Shown in pieces: positions 57,775-64,000 of a stretch of DNA of 64,000 nucleotides. Every line of letters starts with the position of its first letter. Position 1 is the first letter of the stretch. Source of the DNA: Poecilobothrus nobilitatus (taxonomy: Eukaryota; Arthropoda; Insecta; Diptera; Dolichopodidae); contig OX352773.1 in NCBI GenBank assembly GCA_947095535.1, positions 213,486,093 through 213,550,092 on the forward strand, in the 5' to 3' direction. Both the position numbers and the translations under genes were made by a program. Below the pieces are notes generated by a model. It was not told where the DNA came from. It made no database searches and saw nothing but the letters and a program-made list of their open reading frames with translations.

Positions 57775-58235
57775 GAGTGTTACGTATGAAATTTGAACTT
57801 AGAAAAAAAATTAAATAAAAGTTAAAGTTAGTCGGATCAAAAAATATTCTATGGCAAAGTTGTTCCTCTTAACTTGTGTAACAACTTTTTCTTAATAATT
57901 TTTCTCACAAAATTTTTCTGTTACGAAATATTCGTAAAAAACTTAAAAAGTAAACTACCACTTGCGGTTGTCCGATTTGCTCCAAAAGCTTATCAATCCG
58001 AGATATTTACGTCAAAACCTTAAATATGAAATTTCAAAAAATTCCGCTCAGATGTTTAAGCTGTACACGTGCCCACAGACATATCCACACACACACACAC
58101 ACAGACGGACATCATGCTGAAAATTTTTTTACAGCCTTCACCACACCGGAGTAGTGCATTTTTGTGAAAATCTCGGGTACAAATTTTTAGTATGAAAACA
58201 ATACCTACCTTATACATTAATGTATGCGGTCGGTA
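57775..58235. mobile_element. Unclassified repeat with CA tract and GACGGACAT motif
   Basis: This block is richer in G and C than its surroundings. It has GTGCCCACAGACATATCC, a (CA)n run, then CAGACGGACATCATGC (about 58102-58117), ACAGCCTTCACCACACCGG and TGCATTTTTGTGAAAATCTCG. The order (GGAC-type motif, then a conserved tail) recalls the other GGAC elements in the window, but the flanks do not match them and no inverted ends were found. I infer that it is a mobile-element remnant. Confidence 0.4.
58087..58103. repeat. (CA)n microsatellite
   Basis: A short run of CA dinucleotides inside the unclassified repeat at 57775-58235. Confidence 0.9.
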
Positions 58236-58768
58236 AAAAATTATCATTAAAATTATCATATACATATGTATATACTTGAACAAAAAAATAACTTTTTTAA
58301 AATACCCCTTTTTCTTTTACAATAACCTTTGACAATCCTTAAAAATCTACAGTTTGTCGATTTTAGAGCACATTTAGAGTTTTTGAATATCAAATTAATT
58401 AAATCACATCACACATAAGAATACATTAATTATGTATAAAAATATTTATAAATATATTTTTATATCACACGTAAATCATACATTATGTATACATATTTAA
58501 CATAATATATAGATAAATATATATATATATATATATTATGCATATATACATAAATATACATACTTACATGTGATAAATAATTAATTTTTCTCTGCCATTA
58601 CATCAAAAATATAACTAAAAATCTCATCATCATTAAATCAGACAACAGATTTCACTCTTTTATATACAGTAACTCACTAAAATAATCGTTTTAAATAAAA
58701 ATATTATATTTGTAGGTATTACTGTTTTATATAATAGAGATATTCGAATTACAGAAAAATTTAAAAAC

Positions 58769-58940
58769 TTTTTTTTAATGCATTTTTCTGCCACATAAAT
58801 ACAGGATAGGAAATTACGCAGCCTTTCCTGTTTAGACGTGGCTGTAAATGTCGTAAGGGGGAATAACTCTTTCGAACCCACACTCCCTCGGTTTTTACAG
58901 CGTATTTTATACGCCCTTACCCACTAGCCACAGAGGCGCC
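58769..58940 (-). mobile_element. tRNA-derived SINE with internal deletion
   Basis: The minus strand reads GGCGCCTCTGTGGCTAGTGG, then a GGGTTCGAA B box, then directly AGAGTTATTCCCCC. The segment normally between them (ATCCCACACACGTCGTA) is missing. The body and the A-rich tail are present. Pol III competence is doubtful because the B box is cut. Confidence 0.8.
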
Positions 58941-58944
58941 ATTT

Positions 58945-61340
58945 TAATATTTATTTTCTCCTTTTTTTGATTTTTTGTTTTTATTCCAAAATTCGTTTTA
59001 GGAACCTAATCTTTCTCCAAAAATCTTCAAAATGTTTTGGCTTCAGAATTTTAGGTTACACTTAACAGTTAATTGCTTAGTTCTAGCTAACTCTTTGTCT
59101 ATATCCTTTCTATAAGATTGATTGAAAATTTACAAATAAAATCTAAATTCAACTATCACAAGATTGATCTCTTAGTAGAAATAGTTACATGACGTAACAT
59201 CATGTAATGTAGAAAGATGAAGAAAAAGAGGAAACTAAAATGTGCCGAGTTCAAGTTAAACTATTTGATTATTTTACAATTATTTGAAAGAGAATCAACA
59301 AGCTTTAAAACATTTGAAATTCAAGGATCATTTTAAAAAGGAAATTCTGTGCTATAATACTTCTGTCAGAGAGCATTCCTATGAATGTATTGATTTTAGA
59401 GCACTTTGTTCTCATTTAATTTAATTTAATTAAAAATATTTACAACACAATTTTTTTTTTATAATTAAATTTTCAGTATTTCTTTATAAATAATTAATCG
59501 GATCACTGTTTACCTAATTTAAATATTTGTGTTGAAGAGTAGTATGTAAACATCTTAAATCACAACAATTTCTGCTCAAAACTTATATACATGAAGACAT
59601 AATCATTAAGCATTTTAATCGTGCAATGATTATTAAATAAATCAAATCAAAATCAACAAAAATAAAAATAAAAACAAAATAAATCTTTATTTTCTATCTC
59701 TCTCTCTCTACCTCAAAATTCCTTCAAGTCGTAAGAAAAGCTTCTATTTAAGTTTTAATGTATTCGAAAAATAAAATTGAAAAAGAAAAAATATAAGTAT
59801 AACATTCTTATCAGTAAGCACAAAAATACTTTTACAGGTTCAATGACACTCTTAATTCGTTATTAAATTGGGTCTTAAATTATATTTTCTAAGGTAAGAT
59901 GTTAGTGAAGAAATATAAAGAGTTTTATATAAAATTCCAAACCAACCTCCACAATTAATACCAAAATAAAAAATAACAAAACAAACCAAAACTAAAACAA
60001 AAACAAAAAAACAGGTACCAATCAATACATTGACAATTATCAGTTAGATATTCATTGCATAAGACAAAATTTGAATAATTTATTGATAATAGGTTTTTTA
60101 AAGCCCTTTTTCGTTTTTGTTTTTGAACTTGGTAAACTTGAAAAAATAAAATTTAATCGATAAATCAATTGGGCATGAGAAATTAAATTAAAAAACATTA
60201 TTTCCAAATAATAAATATGCATATATTATAATATGTACAATAATGAAAATCAATAGTTATATTTTGTGTATACAACAACAAAAGAGAACATTTAGTTTGC
60301 GAGGTAAAAAATTGAAATAGAAAGGGTTTTGATCGCAATGTGTAGGAATATCCACTAATGAAATCAGTAGTTCAAAATGAACTGATCATGAGAATCTTTA
60401 AAATAAAATTTCTGTTTACCACAAAAATATTGTATCGTTTATTTCGATCTCTTTTAATATAGACAAATTAAAAAAAAAAAATGTATTGAGCGATGGTGAC
60501 AACTTCACTTTTGAACATTTAAAAACATTATTACAATTATTAAATCTTCAATCTACCATTTATTAGGATGCTACGCTTTTTTTTAAACTTAAGCCTAGCG
60601 TCAAGTGTGTGAAATAAAAATAAGAATTCCTATCATCTAATCAACTTTTTATAACTTCGATTTATTTTTTTTACTTTTGAAATCAAATTATTTTTTTAAC
60701 CTTTTCTTTTTTCAGCCAAGATTCTTTTGTACATCATTATTGTAGATTTAACTTTATACCCGGAAATGGAAATGAGGAAGGAAAATATAATAATAAGTTG
60801 CAGTTGAAAATTAAATTGAAAACAAACTTTGAAAGGTTCCTTTTGAATAATGGCAAATTTGTAAAATGGAACATTGCCTGGAGAGAAGATAACATTGAAT
60901 GGAAGCATGTTTCACATTTTAGCAGTTCTCACAACAATAATGAATTGCAATAACCAGTGTTAAACTACATAGAAGTTTCCACGGGGTATATAGTAATGTT
61001 GTTATGATGCTCTCTTATTTTATGCTAGAATTGTTTTAGATGAGGCATTATTGATTTTAATTCAATAGAATCAATTTAATTCAATTTTGGCTAGGTACTG
61101 TTTTTGTTGTGTTACCTTCTTTTATCGGTTCATACCTTTGGTTTGTTTATATTTTTTATCAATGAATTTAATGCATTCTATATAGTAATATATTATCAAA
61201 TACTTGTTTAAGATCAGAAATATCTTATTTGTAAGCCTATTGGAGTATGGCGGATTATGAGTAATAAAGTCATGTTAAAGGGCGACCTTTTAAAAAATTT
61301 ACGGATATAGAAAGAAGTTTTTGTTACAAAAAAACAAATA
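58945..61340. other. AT-rich intron stretch
   Basis: No recognised feature. An AAG|GTAAGA at about 59892 lacks a pyrimidine tract. The minus-strand frame at 60696 has no support. Confidence 0.5.
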
Positions 61341-61344
61341 AAAA

Positions 61345-62234
61345 TAACAGTAAGTCGATGCAACCGACTTATTTATACCCTACACCTAAAACATTCAAAT
61401 TAAATTAAAAATCCATAAGTTATTTTAGTTAGGTATTTAATACAAGCTAAAAAAAATAAATGCTGTTACAACCTTTGTACAAAATTTCAGGTTTCTATCT
61501 TTATTAAATTCGAAAATATGATTGTTAGATCTTGGGAAGTGTGTGAAGGCACGCGGACCACCACCCCAATTCATCTCAAATTTTAGAGACATCAACAGGG
61601 TAGAACATTCTTATATCAAATTTGAAGTTTATATATTTATTAATTTCGAAGATATGCTTGTTTGGTCTTAGGAGTTGTGTGGCAGATACCCGAACAACCA
61701 TTCTAATTCATCTTAAATTTTGGACAAATCAGGGATTCAGGAAACAACACCCTTGTACCAAATTTGAAGTTTCTGTCTTTATTAATTTCGAAGATATGCT
61801 TGTTCGGTTTTGGGAGTTGTATGGGAGGTACCCGAACGACCACTCCAATTCATCTCAAATTTTAGGTAAATCAGGGATTCAGAAAAACACACCCTCGTAC
61901 AAAATTTTAAGTTTCTATTTTTATTAATTTCGAAAATATGCGTACTAGGTTTTGGAAGTTGTATGGGAGGTACTCGAACGCATGGTCCGATTTTGCCCAT
62001 TTACAATCCCCGCCTTACCTTAGTCATTGTTAACCTACAGTATAAATTTCATCAAGATAGCATCATTATTTTTTGAGTTATCGTGCGTACGGACGGACGG
62101 ACATCGCTAAATCGACTCCGGCGGTGATCCTGATTCAGAATATATATACATGTCTATACCTAACTCGCTTCCTTTTGGTGGTTACAAACACCATACCAAA
62201 GTTAATATACCCTATACTTAATGTGTAGGGTATA
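61345..62234 (+). mobile_element. Hairpin-ended repeat, subfamily A, copy 2
   Basis: This is the second copy of the element at 641-1640, in the same orientation, with the same ends and the same GACGGACGGACATCGC block. It has four rather than five of the internal units (61517, 61653, 61795, 61937). Its last unit is intact through GGTACTCGAACGCATGG, where copy 1 has a deletion. No clear target-site duplication is visible on either side. Confidence 0.8.
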
Positions 62235-62239
62235 AAAAA

Positions 62240-64000
62240 ATAAGAATGGAATACTCCAACAATAGCCTTTAGTTTCCAAAATTTCAATTTTAATCTTGTT
62301 CACAAAATAATAAAAACAGAATGTTCTCATTATAATTAGATTAAATATTTCTTAGAAATAACTTATCTAAACCCATAGTTTAATTTTTGATTAATTTTTA
62401 TTTCAAAAATCAAATTTTCTTTCATATATCATGTGTCATAAAATATTGATAAGTATTGCATTTGAAATGTTGCAGTAATAAAACGTACAAAATATTGTAT
62501 AGAATGCAATAGTAACACAAAAAAAAAAAAAAAAAACGCATTGAATTGCATTGAAATTACTTTATATTTCAATAAATTGGAAATCATATTGTATAACTCT
62601 GATGTTGTTGTACAACAAAAATTCACATTCATATAACAGAAAGAATAGATAGGAACAGAATTATTATGAATCATAACGAATTTATTGTTATTTGATTATG
62701 AATTACAGCAAATAGGTACCCTTTTGTGCTTTAATTATGATGGTTTATAAAGAATTTTTTGTTAGCTATACATCAAGGTCGTGACTATTAAAATATCATT
62801 GTAATGAAGACTTTATTTATGTTTGATTCTTATTTTGGAGAATTTTTATTTATTTTTTTTTTTTTTGTTTTTTTAAAAACGTCTTTAAAAGGAAGAACCA
62901 AGATTGTGATAAGAATACAATATTAAAATTATTTATGAACTGTATATGGATTTAAATAAATCAAATTTTGATTCAATCAAATTATAAATGAGTTTTTTTT
63001 TTTTTTTTTTTTTTTATAGTTGTGTTATTTAAAACACGATATTGTAAAGGTTTCTTTATTAAACTGGCTGTCATGCAATATTAATACTTTGAAATTTCGA
63101 AATTTCGTGAATTGCGTGTAATTTAATAACAAAATAAAAAATAAAAATAAAATAAAAACGAAACGAAACGAAATTGTGCAATAAATGCAAAACAAATTAA
63201 TTTTATTTGTTAGCTAAAAGATAAAAAATATTTCCAAAAATAACAGTATGTATATAAAATGAATCAGAATTTTTACTTTGAAAATAAATTCTATTCAGGT
63301 TTTAGTGTTTTATTAATGAGAAAGTACTTAAGTACAAATAGATTTGAATTCTATTAAGTTAACAAATTTATTTTGGACACGTATATGTATTATATAACAA
63401 AAGTATACCTATAGGTACATTTTGTATGTATGTACCTATAAAAAATGTATAGTATAAAATTTTCAACTAGAGGAAATTATTTATGTATCTATTTTATAGT
63501 ACTTGCAAAGGAAGTATAATTGATTTTATGAACATAAAGTTTAAAATTGCATAATATGGGCATAGTACACATATATGCATAGGTATATTGTATAGGAAAC
63601 TGCTTGATTTTATCTATGTATAAGAAAAAAACAAAACCTGCATAATATGAGTCATATTAAAATTAATCTAATACTTATATAGTACATTACATATGTACCT
63701 ACCTATGTATATACATACGTTGAGTATCAATAAAGTGAAGTCAAACTTAGCTACATACATATATACAAATTTTATGTATTGTATTGCTGGCTGCTATAGG
63801 TATATGATCTAATAATCAAATTGATCATTACATTACATATTTTTAGTAAAGGAATTATTATTCAAAATTTTTTTTTAATTAAAAAAATCTGGTCTAATGT
63901 AAAACTAACGGTTTTTGTAATGTAAATGATAATAAAAAGTATTCTGTAATTAAAATTGTTTTGCGACTAAACTTGTAACATTTCTTCAAATTTATTCAGT
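62240..64000. other. AT-rich intron stretch at the window end
   Basis: A long T run lies at about 62992-63017, and an AAACGAAACGAAACGAAA short repeat near 63158. Several TACATA/TATGTA microsatellites are present (63420, 63690). The next dystrophin exon was not found. Confidence 0.55.

Larger units (their letters stand above)
21740..64000 (+). other. Dys: Dystrophin giant intron, 5' part (at least 42.2 kb)
   Basis: The intron starts at the consensus GTAAGT donor after the exon ending DEYMT and runs off the window. I looked for the expected continuation of the rod domain on the plus strand and did not find it. Drosophila dystrophin is known to have several shorter isoforms with their own internal promoters and first exons, so an alternative first exon could lie here. 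It would need to end in phase 0, and I found no convincing candidate. Confidence 0.7.

Noticed and set aside
58056..58283. Minus-strand frame with a CVCVCV run
   Set aside because: It is a translation of the (CA)n tract in the repeat at 57775-58235.
59885..59900. TTTCTAAG|GTAAGA as a ratchet site
   Set aside because: The donor is good, but the acceptor is AAG without a real pyrimidine tract.
1..64000. CRISPR arrays, bacterial operons, prophage or other prokaryotic features
   Set aside because: The split exons, SINEs and base composition show a eukaryotic nuclear genome; no evenly spaced direct-repeat/spacer pattern was seen.

Overview
This window is very AT-rich eukaryotic DNA and almost entirely non-coding. 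Two short exons on the plus strand (19121-19244 and 21585-21739) join in frame (phase 1) into 93 residues. I read these as part of a spectrin-type repeat of an insect dystrophin. The peptide, the splice-site style and the repeat families point to a dipteran fly, probably a higher fly with a larger genome than Drosophila melanogaster. The species cannot be named from the sequence.

Layout: positions 1-19120 are the downstream part of an upstream dystrophin intron. Positions 19245-21584 are a complete 2.3 kb intron that holds a decayed minus-strand reading frame. Positions 21740-64000 are the first 42 kb or more of a very large intron whose acceptor lies outside the window. Close to 20 kb into that intron, at 41616/41617, lies a textbook zero-length-exon site: branch point, pyrimidine tract, CAG, then GTAAGT. 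This suggests the intron is removed stepwise by recursive splicing.

The introns are filled with repeats. (1) A tRNA-derived SINE family has six partial or complete copies on both strands, plus a duplicated stub. (2) Hairpin-ended elements carry subterminal ATACCC/GGGTAT inverted repeats and a GGAC-rich core: two copies of one subfamily near the two ends of the window (641-1640 and 61345-62234) and four members of a related one (4130-5730, 38731-39250, 40704-41468, 52689-53172). (3) Two small terminal-inverted-repeat elements have perfect 9-bp target duplications (7015-7730 and 33355-33555), suggesting Mutator-type transposition. (4) Two broken LINE reverse-transcriptase gene fragments are present (6241-6592 plus, 10055-10231 minus). 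(5) A 215-bp tandem array at 46075-46885 carries a TATCGATA/CGATA cluster in each unit. (6) A 409-bp tandem duplication at 47690-48506 looks identical between copies.

Possible additional genes inside the last intron are only hints: a 47-bp stretch at 55369-55415 that would encode a signal peptide and end at a splice donor, and a gene-like start codon with a 60-bp intron at about 56024-56120, enclosed by an inverted repeat. No rRNA, CRISPR array, prokaryotic operon or viral gene was seen. Most other open frames in the window are chance runs in low-complexity DNA.
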